In this document: positions 7,858-16,556 of the stretch, one piece after another
Position numbering within the stretch: position 1 is the stretch's first letter
How the letters are laid out: each line of letters begins with the position of its first letter
IMG/VR virus record: IMGVR_UViG_3300031240_000034
Location: 1-30,940 of that record
Origin: a virus
Length of the DNA: 30,940 bases
Reading direction: 5' to 3' (one strand)
Position numbers and translations under genes: made by a program
Notes under the pieces: model-generated
What the model was told of the DNA's origin: nothing
The model's input: only the letters and a program-made list of their open reading frames with translations
The model's database searches: none

Positions 7858-8585
7858 TGCCAACGCCATTTTTGGTTATCGGCAATGAGAATCAGGCAAA
7901 TGGTTTGCCGGAAAATTCTCAATTTCAAGCGGGAATATCCAATTACGATCCGCCCGGTTCTCCAGTTGAGCAAGGAGCGTTTCTTCTTGGCAGTCAAGAG
8001 GCATCCGCGTCATGGATGTATTACGATATCGCTCTCGCTTGCATACTCGATTCCGGCATCGTCGTGCATCGCCATTTGCCACAAGTAAACAACAACGCTG
8101 ATACGCTTGCGTCGTGTTTTATCAGCGATCCGAACATCGACAAAATCACTGGACGCGGAGTCAATATCATATCGAATGACGAGTTCACTGATACGATTCA
8201 GCGGATGGCTCATTCGGTATACTGGTTTCGTTTGTACGGGCAGGCGATGCGAATAGGTTTGCAAGTGCCGATTCCTGGTTTGAAGACGGTGGGCGGCGTC
8301 CAGGCGATTCCGCATGATGCTAACCCGCAAAATGCCTGGAACAAGATCGTAGGTAATTATTCTGGCCTTCCGCTCTGGCATGCATATTGGTCGCTGTGGT
8401 ATACTGTTGCCGAGCCTCCGACGAGTCAGCAAGTGCCGCCATCGAATTTGGCACAGCACATTGCTGGAGACGTGAAGTTGCCGGATGGGATGCAAGCTCC
8501 GTTTAGTACGCCGGATGACCTGGCACAATCGACGAACCCGTTGCAGCAACAAACTCAATTGCAGAATCCGATTGGCAACAAATGA
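7857..8585 (+). CDS. Uncharacterised virion protein (242 aa)
   Basis: It starts at ATG 7857 overlapping the previous stop by one base and ends overlapping the portal ATG (ATGA at 8582). The product is Trp/Tyr-rich in the middle (WMYYDIALACIL, VYWFRLYGQAMR, WHAYWSLWYTV) and ends with a Gln/Pro-rich disordered tail. The hydrophobic stretches are interrupted, so a membrane segment is unlikely. Coupled translation with the portal gene suggests a structural role. No family is recognised. Confidence 0.55.
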   Translation: MPTPFLVIGNENQANGLPENSQFQAGISNYDPPGSPVEQGAFLLGSQEASASWMYYDIALACILDSGIVVHRHLPQVNNNADTLASCFISDPNIDKITGRGVNIISNDEFTDTIQRMAHSVYWFRLYGQAMRIGLQVPIPGLKTVGGVQAIPHDANPQNAWNKIVGNYSGLPLWHAYWSLWYTVAEPPTSQQVPPSNLAQHIAGDVKLPDGMQAPFSTPDDLAQSTNPLQQQTQLQNPIGNK

Positions 8586-10156
8586 ATAGCGATAGCTGGT
8601 ATTTTAATAAAAAACGTGATGAGCGAAAACGGCGAAGACTTTCGCTATCAAAATATGATATTTTGTCTGACCACGAAAAGTATTTCAAATTCGCCATTCG
8701 CGAAGGCGAATCAGTCAACAATGCTTTTCAAGTAGCGAGATTAGCAATGGAAATGGCCGTAGAGAAAAATGGTAAGCCGACACCTACCGAGACGCAGCAG
8801 ACGCTCGAAAATTTAGAGCATCAGTTGACTTCCGGTTATCGTCCGCAATTGCCGATTGAAGGCATGTTTACCGGCAACGGCTTGCCTCTCATGTCGTTGC
8901 GTTTCGACATTGAGAATATGCTGACTCATCCAGATGTACGGCAAGCTCTCGGCTATTTTCGCGGCGGCATTGCAGGGGCGGAATTTTGGGGAGGACCAAA
9001 TCCGGATAATCCGGAAGATGAGCAAGGATTGCCGATTTGCCAGGAAAATCCTCAAGTCGGGCGATTCATCAAAGAACAGTGCGAGCGTTTCTGGGATCGC
9101 GGCGTACCTCATCTTCAACGTGCTGATGAATACGGATGGATCGGCTCGGAGCAAATTTACGACGATTGCGATGGAGTTCTCAAATGGGAAAATCTTTATA
9201 CATTCTCGCCGCGCGATACGTACCTATTGACGCAAGATTTTCAGCCGGTCGGCGTTCGCGTCAAGAACGTTCAACAATCGACGAAGCCAATTGATCTTTG
9301 GATGGCGGGCGAGAACGTGCCGGCAAAGGGCATCTGGTACGCTCACCAGCCACGCTACAACTCGTTTTATGGTCAGAGCCAGCTTTATGCAGCGTGGCGT
9401 CCATGGCGGCGTCTGGCGTTCAAGGATGGTGCTGAGAGCGTGATTGATGGGGCGGTGTATCGAGCTGGTTATCAAGGTCCGCTAGGTCGCTATCCCGATG
9501 AAGATTTAATCGGGCCGCAAGGCGTGCCGAACACGACGGTAGGAGCGGACGGAAAACCGCGTCGGTATGCTCGCGATATTATGCGGCAAATTTGTGAGCA
9601 GGCGAAGGCAGGGGCGGCAATTGGGTTGCCGAGCAAGCGTGACGGCGACGGGAATTATCTTTACGATCTCGTGATGCCGACGCAGGTCTTGCAAGGCATC
9701 AACGGCTTGATCGATTACGTGAAGTATCTTCGCGATCAGATTACGGCAGGGATCGGCGTGCCTCCCGAATTGATTCAAGCTGCTGATTCGGGAAGTGGGT
9801 ACAGTGGCCGACGTATCCCCTTAGAAGCGTTCCTTGCGAATCAGCAGCAGATTGCGGATGCGATGCTGCGAATGTTTATTCATCAGGTATTGCGTCCGCT
9901 TGTGTTGTGGAATTTCGGGAAGGTAAGGTTTAACGTTCAGGTGAAGTCGCTCATTAAGACGAGAACAAAAGCCGCTCAAGGCGGTCAACAAGGACAACAG
10001 GACGGCGGACCTGATCCGGATCGGTCGGAAGCCGCTAAGCGAGCATGGGAAACGCGGCGTGGTGGGGGCGGACAGCAGAATCAAGCGATGTTTTCTCATC
10101 AATCGCTTATTACGGATCGCATGCGAGACATAGCAAGAAAGGCGTTGGCGGCGTGA
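8582..10156 (+). CDS. Portal protein
   Basis: A 524-residue protein with the layout of DUF935/HK97-type portals. There is an N-terminal alpha/beta part, a central stem region with WYAHQPRYNSFYGQSQL then YAAWRPWRRLAFKDGAE (the family pattern G-x-x-x-YG-x-S-x-L followed by the W-x-x-K stem helix), and a helical clip/crown region with YLRDQITAGIGVPPELI. Portals form the dodecameric ring at the capsid vertex for DNA packaging and ejection and bind terminase. The MuF gene follows immediately with a GTGA overlap, the classical pairing, which supports the call. The C-terminus adds a Gly/Gln-rich linker and SEAAKRAWETRR, then MFSHQSLITDRM, which faintly recalls the DRFV module of the cargo proteins in this window. 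It lies downstream of tail genes, an unusual order. Confidence 0.85.
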   Translation: MNSDSWYFNKKRDERKRRRLSLSKYDILSDHEKYFKFAIREGESVNNAFQVARLAMEMAVEKNGKPTPTETQQTLENLEHQLTSGYRPQLPIEGMFTGNGLPLMSLRFDIENMLTHPDVRQALGYFRGGIAGAEFWGGPNPDNPEDEQGLPICQENPQVGRFIKEQCERFWDRGVPHLQRADEYGWIGSEQIYDDCDGVLKWENLYTFSPRDTYLLTQDFQPVGVRVKNVQQSTKPIDLWMAGENVPAKGIWYAHQPRYNSFYGQSQLYAAWRPWRRLAFKDGAESVIDGAVYRAGYQGPLGRYPDEDLIGPQGVPNTTVGADGKPRRYARDIMRQICEQAKAGAAIGLPSKRDGDGNYLYDLVMPTQVLQGINGLIDYVKYLRDQITAGIGVPPELIQAADSGSGYSGRRIPLEAFLANQQQIADAMLRMFIHQVLRPLVLWNFGKVRFNVQVKSLIKTRTKAAQGGQQGQQDGGPDPDRSEAAKRAWETRRGGGGQQNQAMFSHQSLITDRMRDIARKALAA

Positions 10157-12186
10157 ACGACACGGTTACTACGGAACTGACTGCTCATCAGCAAGCCAAG
10201 TGGTACAACACGCTGCTCGCTCGCTGTCTTGACCAAACTCAAGACGTTGACGAAGCGGTTCGGGCGGCGGATTTGGCATTCAGTGTGCAATCGGTGCCGC
10301 TGGCGATTGAGGATGATAATGGACATTGGGTTACAAAAGAAGATGGGCAGCATGTGTTTATTAACAAATTAGGTGAATTAAAGCCTAGTCCATCTTCGCA
10401 GAAAGTAATTGGCAAAAAATCTTCTCTTCGGCGAAATAAAGAATCGCCAAGTGGTGATACTTCTCAGCAAACTAGCGGCATTACACCTTCCCAGGTTGCC
10501 GATATAGTTTTTAATTCACCAAACAATCAATTACCTCCAGATGTAGACAAAGAAGAGGCACGGAAAAAATTTATAGAACACTTCGGAGTCAGCGGCACTT
10601 ATGAAAAAACCAGTATTAACGTTGATGCGTTAAAAAAAGATCTTGAATCAGGAAGAATAAAAACAGTAAAACCTCCTGACCAAGACGAAGTGAAAAGAAA
10701 ATCCGCTAGCGGAAAATTCAATGACGTTTTGTTGGTTCCTGATAAAACCGGGCAGCTATATATACTTGACGGCACGCATTCTTTGCTTGGAGCAATAGAA
10801 AGTGGAGCTAAAAACATCAATGTTATAAAGCAAACAAAAAAAGCGAAATTAGCAATTGATGCATTATTGGCTCAGATGTTCCAAGGAGCGTCATTTCCAT
10901 CTCATCCTAAAGATGAATCTAAGCCGTCAAAAGACGACGCTGAAGTACTGTTTGCTAAAAGCAAATCGTTGTCGATTGCATTTGCTCACGACATATTTAA
11001 CCGCAAAGCCCAAGGCATCTTAAACAAAAGCATCGCCGCTGTAAAAAAGATGAACGCCTCCGCCCGCATTGACCTCGAAAAGTCACTCAAAACCGAAGAC
11101 CCAATCGAGTTGTCGCGAGCGTTGGAAGCGTTTATCCGAAAATATCGCACTCAATTGGCCGACATTCTCACGACAACGCAATTAGCATCTCTCCTTGAAG
11201 GTGCAAGGGAAGTCGCCAAGAAGATCCCGACAGTCCCGATGTTCCCAGGAGCGGCACTTCCGCCCGCAACGCTTGAACCGGTCAAGGCGGTCGAACTCCT
11301 CGACAAGCTTCGCGTGTTGCCAACGCTTGAGCGTGAAGCGGAGATATACAAGCTCCCCGGCGATCAGCAGACGTTCGTTCGGCAAGGCATCCAGGCCCAT
11401 CAGCAAGGCGGCAACATCCCGCCGACGCCGTTCGTGCCAGCGTCTCCCGAAGGAACGCCGGAGCGGATTCATTATCCGATCATTGATGAGGCGGCACGGT
11501 CGCTTGCAGCGAAGAACGTGATGACTCGTGCTCAGTTCGATTCGCTTGACGCGGCGGCTCGGCAGAAAGCGTTTACGGTCGCTCATGTTGAGTGTTTGGA
11601 TACGATTGACAAGATTCGCACGGTGATGAGTGAGGTTGTTCGCGATGGGATCGATGTTCAGACGTTTCGGGAGAGGGTGCTTGCGGCGGTGGATGAAGGG
11701 ACGTTCATGTCGGATTGGCATATGGAAACGGTCCTAAGAACCAATGTGCAAGTAGGATTTTCAGACGGCCAAATGGCTGTGCTGCAACATCCATTCGTCA
11801 AGAGTGGATTTCCATACGCTTCCTACGAAGCGATAAGAGATGATCGTGTCCGTCACAATCATCTTGCTTTGGAATCTTTGGGAATTCAAGGAACCAATAT
11901 TTATCGAATCAATGATCCGGTGTTCTTGATGTTTAGACCGCCTTGGGATTGGTGCGATAGATGTTCATGGGTGCCGATGACTGTGCGAATGGCGGCGAGT
12001 AAAGGCATTGAAGAAGCAAAGCAATGGCTCGAAACTGGCGTCGAACCATCTCCTCCAGCATTTGTAGCGATGCCATCGTTTCGACCGCCAGCGGGTTTTC
12101 AGCGTTCGCTGTCTGGTATGCCGTTGTCGATTCAGTTGTCTTGTGAGCCGATGGCGATTCCTAAGTTTAAGCGTAAGCCCGGTTGA
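10153..12186 (+). CDS. Mu gpF-like head morphogenesis protein with inserted ParB-like domain (polyvalent protein)
   Basis: The start is GTG 10153 overlapping the portal stop; the open frame before it lies inside the portal gene. The 677-residue product has several modules: a helical N-terminus (1-50); HWVTKEDGQHVFI (56-70), a motif of the same type as GKWITIGG...GKHVGGF in the 16556 and 18553 proteins; an AT-rich section (~75-236) whose core YILDGTHSLLGAIESGA resembles the D-G-x-H/R-R-x-x-A loop of ParB-type domains; a helical middle; and a MuF domain (~450-616) with RTNVQVGFSDGQ, YEAIRDDRVRHNH and PPWDWCDRCSW. MuF proteins sit inside or near the portal and can be injected with the DNA. The short C-terminus FKRKPG may be frameshifted (see finding at 12181-12241). 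Confidence 0.82.
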   Translation: MNDTVTTELTAHQQAKWYNTLLARCLDQTQDVDEAVRAADLAFSVQSVPLAIEDDNGHWVTKEDGQHVFINKLGELKPSPSSQKVIGKKSSLRRNKESPSGDTSQQTSGITPSQVADIVFNSPNNQLPPDVDKEEARKKFIEHFGVSGTYEKTSINVDALKKDLESGRIKTVKPPDQDEVKRKSASGKFNDVLLVPDKTGQLYILDGTHSLLGAIESGAKNINVIKQTKKAKLAIDALLAQMFQGASFPSHPKDESKPSKDDAEVLFAKSKSLSIAFAHDIFNRKAQGILNKSIAAVKKMNASARIDLEKSLKTEDPIELSRALEAFIRKYRTQLADILTTTQLASLLEGAREVAKKIPTVPMFPGAALPPATLEPVKAVELLDKLRVLPTLEREAEIYKLPGDQQTFVRQGIQAHQQGGNIPPTPFVPASPEGTPERIHYPIIDEAARSLAAKNVMTRAQFDSLDAAARQKAFTVAHVECLDTIDKIRTVMSEVVRDGIDVQTFRERVLAAVDEGTFMSDWHMETVLRTNVQVGFSDGQMAVLQHPFVKSGFPYASYEAIRDDRVRHNHLALESLGIQGTNIYRINDPVFLMFRPPWDWCDRCSWVPMTVRMAASKGIEEAKQWLETGVEPSPPAFVAMPSFRPPAGFQRSLSGMPLSIQLSCEPMAIPKFKRKPG

Positions 12187-12241
12187 CATTGAAGATTTGC
12201 CCGAAGAATACAAGCCTAAACCAGTGTTGGGGAAACTATAA

Positions 12242-13108
12242 GTGAACATCGTCTTGAGCAGCGGCATGCCAAGGTCAGGCAGTACGCTATTGCAAAACTT
12301 GCTAGCCCAGCATCCGAACCATCATTGCACAAGCACGAATGACCTAATCGATATGCTGATGGTGGTTCGTGACCGATGGATGACATGCACCGGATTCGTT
12401 GCACAAGGGCTTGCCAAAATAGAGCCGCGAATTAAAGCGATGATGCGTAATATGGTTTTTGGCTTTTACGAGATGGAATTCAACGCTGGAAAAATTGTGT
12501 TTGATAAGAGTCGTGGTTGGCTGTCCAACCTTGAATTGATCGAACAAGTTCTTGAACGTCCGGTCAAGGTTATCGTCCCTATTCGCGACATTCGGGATAT
12601 TATTGCCAGTTTCGAGAAGATTTTCCGTAAATCATCCTTGACCGATCATGCGGTGCAAGGACCAGAAAGTTTTCAGCGTTTGACGGTTCAAGGTCGTGCT
12701 GAGCGATTGTTAGCTATTGAAAAGACGGTTGGCTATATGGCACACTGTATTGCGGACGCATTTGAGAGGGGATTGGGGGATCGCTTAGTTGTCGTGCCAT
12801 ACTGGGAATTGACGCATCATCCCGTAAAGACGATTGAACGTGTATGCTTCGAGTGTGGTATTGAACCGTTCGTTTGCAATCCGTTCAATGTGGAACAGGT
12901 AACGCAAGAGGACGATACCGTTTATGGAATGCAACTTCATACGGTAAGGAAGAGCGTGGAACCTGATTGCGGCTATTCTTGGAACGGGATTATTCCTGAC
13001 GTTCTAGCCGATGCGATTAGTAACGCCTTTCCGTTCATTCAGGAATTGGCCAGTAAGAAGTATCTTGCACGCGAACATTATACACCGATGGCTACTTTAT
13101 CTATTTGA
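12242..13108 (+). CDS. PAPS-dependent sulfotransferase family protein
   Basis: A 288-residue P-loop protein. The 5'-phosphosulfate loop is at residues ~8-18 (GMPRSGSTLLQ), and the 3'-phosphate-binding region is VIVPIRDIRDIIASF (~109-123). This matches the sulfotransferase fold that moves sulfate from PAPS to a sugar, lipid or protein hydroxyl. Start GTG 12242. There is no signal peptide. It sits inside the virion block, between MuF and small structural genes, not in the glycan block on the other strand, suggesting that it modifies a virion component or is co-expressed late. Length is usual for bacterial members. The acceptor is unknown. Confidence 0.8.
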   Translation: MNIVLSSGMPRSGSTLLQNLLAQHPNHHCTSTNDLIDMLMVVRDRWMTCTGFVAQGLAKIEPRIKAMMRNMVFGFYEMEFNAGKIVFDKSRGWLSNLELIEQVLERPVKVIVPIRDIRDIIASFEKIFRKSSLTDHAVQGPESFQRLTVQGRAERLLAIEKTVGYMAHCIADAFERGLGDRLVVVPYWELTHHPVKTIERVCFECGIEPFVCNPFNVEQVTQEDDTVYGMQLHTVRKSVEPDCGYSWNGIIPDVLADAISNAFPFIQELASKKYLAREHYTPMATLSI

Positions 13109-13116
13109 GAAGCATC

Positions 13117-13566
13117 ATGATCCCAAGCAAAAACACGTTACAGGCGATAAAGGCGATGATTGCCAACAAGTATCCTGGACAATCGGCGACGGATGTGCTT
13201 GCCGCAATGAATGCTCAGAAAAGCCAGTCCCCCCCAGTATTTACTCCGGCACCGCTCAGCAAAGCATCATTCATGCTATTGATCGCTCCAGCCGTTTTGG
13301 CGGTTGGATCAAAACCTGATCTTGTAGCGAAGTGGGGACCGACGATTGCGTTGCTCCAATCCGCTCCAGATAGCAGCGTGGTTGATGTAACGTCCCCGAT
13401 CATGATTGAAATATTTGCTCAACTTGTGTCCGATAGTCTGATGTCTCAAGCAACGATTGATGTAGTGGTTGCAAGTGGGAGGATTGAGGTCTTGCAATCA
13501 GACGCATCGTCTTTTGGATACTCGTCGTTAACGATTGACGATATCAATGCCGCCATGAACGCTTAA
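13117..13566 (+). CDS. Hypothetical protein (149 aa)
   Basis: ATG 13117 is preferred (GAGAAG just upstream); TTG 13105, overlapping the previous stop, would add four residues. The N-terminus is basic and helical (LQAIKAMIANKYPG), followed by a Pro/Ser-rich linker and a moderately hydrophobic Ala/Val/Leu-rich helix (SFMLLIAPAVLAVG, ~47-60). The rest is small and alpha/beta-like. No family is recognised; it is probably a structural or assembly protein by location. Confidence 0.55.
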   Translation: MIPSKNTLQAIKAMIANKYPGQSATDVLAAMNAQKSQSPPVFTPAPLSKASFMLLIAPAVLAVGSKPDLVAKWGPTIALLQSAPDSSVVDVTSPIMIEIFAQLVSDSLMSQATIDVVVASGRIEVLQSDASSFGYSSLTIDDINAAMNA

Positions 13567-13577
13567 AGGAATCTACT

Positions 13578-13973
13578 ATGGCCTACTTGTTTTTGACCCA
13601 AGACCAACAAGACGATATCGTCGCGAAAGCACTTCGCGGGCGGGAGCATGAATACGCAAATTATGAACTAAACAAGCAAAATTACCTGGCCATACTGGCC
13701 AGTCCTGATGTTGTTGCGTTGCCAGTTCTTTGGCCAAACAATTTGATTCGCTATCAAAATATCGTCGGCGAGGACTTGGCAAAATCATTGACGAATCCAG
13801 ACGATTTTGCGATGGTGACAAAACTGCAATTTCGCGACAGAGTGCAATTACTTTTAGCGACGACTGGGATCGAACAGGACAAGACGCTTCAGGTTTACAA
13901 CACGCTGCTAGATCAGTTACCTGAAGGAGATCGTCGCATAGCGGCGATTACTCGTGTTGCGGCAACGAAGTAA
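13578..13973 (+). CDS. Hypothetical protein (131 aa)
   Basis: It starts at ATG 13578 after AAGGAA at about 13566-13571. The first 25 residues (LTQDQQDDIVAKALRGREHEY) form a charged helix, and most of the rest is helical and soluble. It lies just before the propeller gene, a position where tail-fibre chaperones or small structural proteins occur, but no sequence evidence supports either. Confidence 0.6.
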   Translation: MAYLFLTQDQQDDIVAKALRGREHEYANYELNKQNYLAILASPDVVALPVLWPNNLIRYQNIVGEDLAKSLTNPDDFAMVTKLQFRDRVQLLLATTGIEQDKTLQVYNTLLDQLPEGDRRIAAITRVAATK

Positions 13974-13982
13974 GGTTGATTT

Positions 13983-16223
13983 ATGGCTACCTCAATCGCT
14001 GTTGCTCACAATAGTCCTCCTTACATTTCCGCTTATCCTTGGACTGGCGTTTTTGGTACGAAGTTTTCTAATCCAGGAATCAACGTTGGTGGTAATGGCA
14101 TAGGAATAAGATTCTCAGGCGACAATGCAAATGTCGCTATCTCTTCTGGTCAATCACCCTATATAGTTGCGTATCCTTGGAATAGTGGCACAGGATTTGG
14201 CTCGAAGTTTTCCAATCCTGGAACACTACCCGTAGGAGGTTCTAATTTTGGGGGAGTTGGTTTTACCCCAACAAGTAATGCTATCGCCGTCGCCTCGGGA
14301 GCGACCCCATTCATATTAGTCTACCCGTGGAGTGGTTCTGGGTTTGGAACCAAGGTGAGCAATCCACTTACTTTGCCTACCGGACCTGGAGGTCAGGTTG
14401 CTTTTTCTCCTGCTGGCACTGAAGTAGCTATCGTACATGTCAACAGCCCGTGGGTTACCGCTTATCCTTGGACAGGGGCGTTCGGGACTAAATTTTCCAA
14501 CCCAGGAACGTTGCCGGCCGATTCTGCTGGATATGGTCCGCACGGCTTGGCGTTCGGCGGTTTAGGATTTGTCGCCATCGCTTCTAACAATTCACCGCGA
14601 ATTCAGGTTTATCCCTGGAGCAGCGGCGGTTTTGGCAGCAAGGTATCAAACCCTGGAACCCTCCCTGCCGGCTACGGTGGCGGTGTAGCATTTTCTCCTA
14701 ACGGAAACGCCATAGCCGTTTCCCATTACGGTTCGCCTTATGTCTCTACTTATCCGTGGACAGGGGTCTTTGGGACGAAGTTCTCGAATCCTTTGACGCT
14801 TCCGCCATCTCAGCAAGGTAGAGTTAATTTCAAGGCAGCTAGCGATGCGATTGCGATAACTGGAGTAGAGTCTAGCCCTTGGGTTGCTGCTTATCCTTGG
14901 AGTGGATTAGGGTTTGGCACGAAGGTAGCAAATCCCACTACACTGCCTACTGGTGCTGGCAATGATGTGGCATTCCAAACAGATGCCGTTAGTCCAGGTT
15001 CATCGGCTTCATCTGGCGTATTATCTTCATCGATCCGTCCTTCTTCTATGTCTGCTTTGCCATCGTCAGTATCCCCTTCGTCGCTTTCGATTAAACTATC
15101 GTCTCTGTCGATTGTTCCTTCCATACAATCATCGATTGTTCCTTCAAGTTCGTCGGTTTTACCGTCGAGTGTATTATCGATTTCTCCAAGTGTTCAATCG
15201 GCGTCACTTTCGCCGTCACTTTCGCCGTCACTTTCGCCGTCACTTTCGCCGTCACTTTCGCCGTCACTTTCGCCGTCACTTTCGCCGTCACTTTCGCCGT
15301 CACTTTTTGTTTCGCCATCGCCATCAGCGTCGATTTCGCCGTCAGCGTCTCCGTCAATTTTTGTTTCGCCATCAAGGTCGGCGTCGTTATCTCCGTCGGC
15401 GTCGTTATCTCCGTCGGCGTCGTTATCTCCGTCGGCGTCGTTATCTCCGTCGCCATCAATTTCAGTACATTCTTCCGTTCTGTCTTCCTTGTCGATTATT
15501 CCATCGAGCATCTCTCCTTCGGTGTCCGTTCGTTCGTCATCATCGATTACGGTGTTTTCTTCGTCGCCATCAGTTTCAATAGTTGTTTCGGCAAGCCCAT
15601 CGGCGTCAGCAAGCCCATCGGCGTCAGCAAGCCCATCAACTTCGGTGAACGTTGCAAGCCCATCGGTATCGGTAAGCCCGTCAGCGTCAACGGTCGTATC
15701 GGTATCGGTCAAACCATCAGCGTCCGCTAGCCCGTCAGCGTCCGCTTTGGCGTCAGCAAGCCCGTCAACAAGCCAAATTCATTCATCCTCTGGCATATCG
15801 TCGATCGGTCCTTCGTCGGCATTGTCAACATCGCCAAGTTTAAAGACTTCATCTGTTTCGCCAATTCAATCATCATCTTTTACGCCGTTTCAGTCGTCTT
15901 CATCAGGAAGAACGTCGCCTGTTTTTTCGTCAGTGTCATCTCCGCAATCGTTGGGTCCGTCGGCATCACCATCAGTTGTTCCGCCCGCGTCGTCGTCCTT
16001 TACGCCGCCAATTGGATCGTCGTCCTTCACGCCAGTCGTCTCGTCTTCGTTCTTCCCTATCGGTTCATCCTCAATAACACCGTTCGTCGGCACGGCCGCA
16101 ATAATTGCCGATTTCATCAATTTCGGCTTCACGGATGGTTGCCCGGTCGATTTTGATTATGAAATTGACGAGACGCCGAACTATAATTATACTCAAGACG
16201 AGCAAATACCTTACGCGGGGTGA
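13983..16223 (+). CDS. Seven-bladed beta-propeller virion protein with long Ser/Pro-rich stalk
   Basis: Residues ~1-330 are seven WD40-like repeats, each with S-P-x-h-x-x-YPW then FG(T/S)K(F/V)(S/A)NP and a turn LP(T/A)G; seven YPW motifs can be counted, so the propeller is complete. Residues ~335-700 are almost only Ser, Pro, Ala, Val and Leu, including an eightfold SLSP repeat. The last ~45 residues (IIADFINFGFTDGCPVDFDYEIDE) form a distinct acidic cap. No signal peptide is seen. A propeller on a long flexible stalk suggests a host-surface-binding tail or head decoration, and the Ser/Pro stalk could be a glycosylation target for the phage's own glycosyltransferases. This is inference. Length probably varies by repeat slippage. 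Confidence 0.75.
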   Translation: MATSIAVAHNSPPYISAYPWTGVFGTKFSNPGINVGGNGIGIRFSGDNANVAISSGQSPYIVAYPWNSGTGFGSKFSNPGTLPVGGSNFGGVGFTPTSNAIAVASGATPFILVYPWSGSGFGTKVSNPLTLPTGPGGQVAFSPAGTEVAIVHVNSPWVTAYPWTGAFGTKFSNPGTLPADSAGYGPHGLAFGGLGFVAIASNNSPRIQVYPWSSGGFGSKVSNPGTLPAGYGGGVAFSPNGNAIAVSHYGSPYVSTYPWTGVFGTKFSNPLTLPPSQQGRVNFKAASDAIAITGVESSPWVAAYPWSGLGFGTKVANPTTLPTGAGNDVAFQTDAVSPGSSASSGVLSSSIRPSSMSALPSSVSPSSLSIKLSSLSIVPSIQSSIVPSSSSVLPSSVLSISPSVQSASLSPSLSPSLSPSLSPSLSPSLSPSLSPSLSPSLFVSPSPSASISPSASPSIFVSPSRSASLSPSASLSPSASLSPSASLSPSPSISVHSSVLSSLSIIPSSISPSVSVRSSSSITVFSSSPSVSIVVSASPSASASPSASASPSTSVNVASPSVSVSPSASTVVSVSVKPSASASPSASALASASPSTSQIHSSSGISSIGPSSALSTSPSLKTSSVSPIQSSSFTPFQSSSSGRTSPVFSSVSSPQSLGPSASPSVVPPASSSFTPPIGSSSFTPVVSSSFFPIGSSSITPFVGTAAIIADFINFGFTDGCPVDFDYEIDETPNYNYTQDEQIPYAG
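15204..15299 (+). repeat. 12-bp tandem repeat, 8 perfect copies, in the Ser/Pro stalk
   Basis: The unit TCACTTTCGCCG is repeated eight times without change and encodes SLSP. Further short tandem repeats follow in the same gene: an 18-bp unit near 15377-15450 and a 15-bp unit (AGCCCATCGGCGTCA type) near 15594-15630. All are multiples of three, so slippage changes stalk length without breaking the frame. Confidence 0.92.
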
Positions 16224-16226
16224 GTT

Positions 16227-16556
16227 ATGGCCGTTGGCCCAGTCGTTGTCGGCAGTACGTACCTGTGGTCACCTACCTTTCTCAAGGACGGGGCAATCTA
16301 CGATTTGACCGGAGCAACGGCAACGGTCAATTTCCTTGACCCGAACGGCAACGTTTACACGTTCACGATGGTGATTCCCACTCCGACAAACGGGAAAGCA
16401 CTCTACCAAAATTTAACGTCGCTCTTTACTATCGTCGGTGAAAGCGGCAGTCAGTTCGCTCAGTGGTATCGCTCGTACAAGGTGGTTGTGGGCAGCGTCG
16501 TGCTGGAATCAGCTCCGATACCGTTTCCGGTTTACAAGTCCGTTTCGGGGGCGTGA
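16227..16556 (+). CDS. Small beta-sandwich protein, BppU-like baseplate/tail component
   Basis: A 109-residue protein with GAIYDLTGATATVNFLDPNG, the pattern (D-L-T-G-x-T-h-x-h...P-x-G) seen at the N-terminus of BppU/DUF2479-type baseplate proteins and similar Ig-like phage modules. The remaining sequence alternates hydrophobic strands and ends in a tail-like segment (PIPFPVYKSVSGA). It begins 3 nt after the propeller gene, and its stop overlaps the ATG of the next gene (16556), so it is probably made together with the propeller. The exact role is unknown. Confidence 0.55.
   Translation: MAVGPVVVGSTYLWSPTFLKDGAIYDLTGATATVNFLDPNGNVYTFTMVIPTPTNGKALYQNLTSLFTIVGESGSQFAQWYRSYKVVVGSVVLESAPIPFPVYKSVSGA

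Noticed and set aside
10045-10152. Upstream extension of the MuF gene
   Set aside because: It overlaps the portal gene by over 100 bp; GTG 10153 overlapping the portal stop is the natural start.
15091-15712. Antisense open frames rich in Asp/Gly or Thr/Lys opposite the Ser/Pro stalk
   Set aside because: They are by-products of the in-frame 12-, 15- and 18-bp repeats, which lack stops in several frames.
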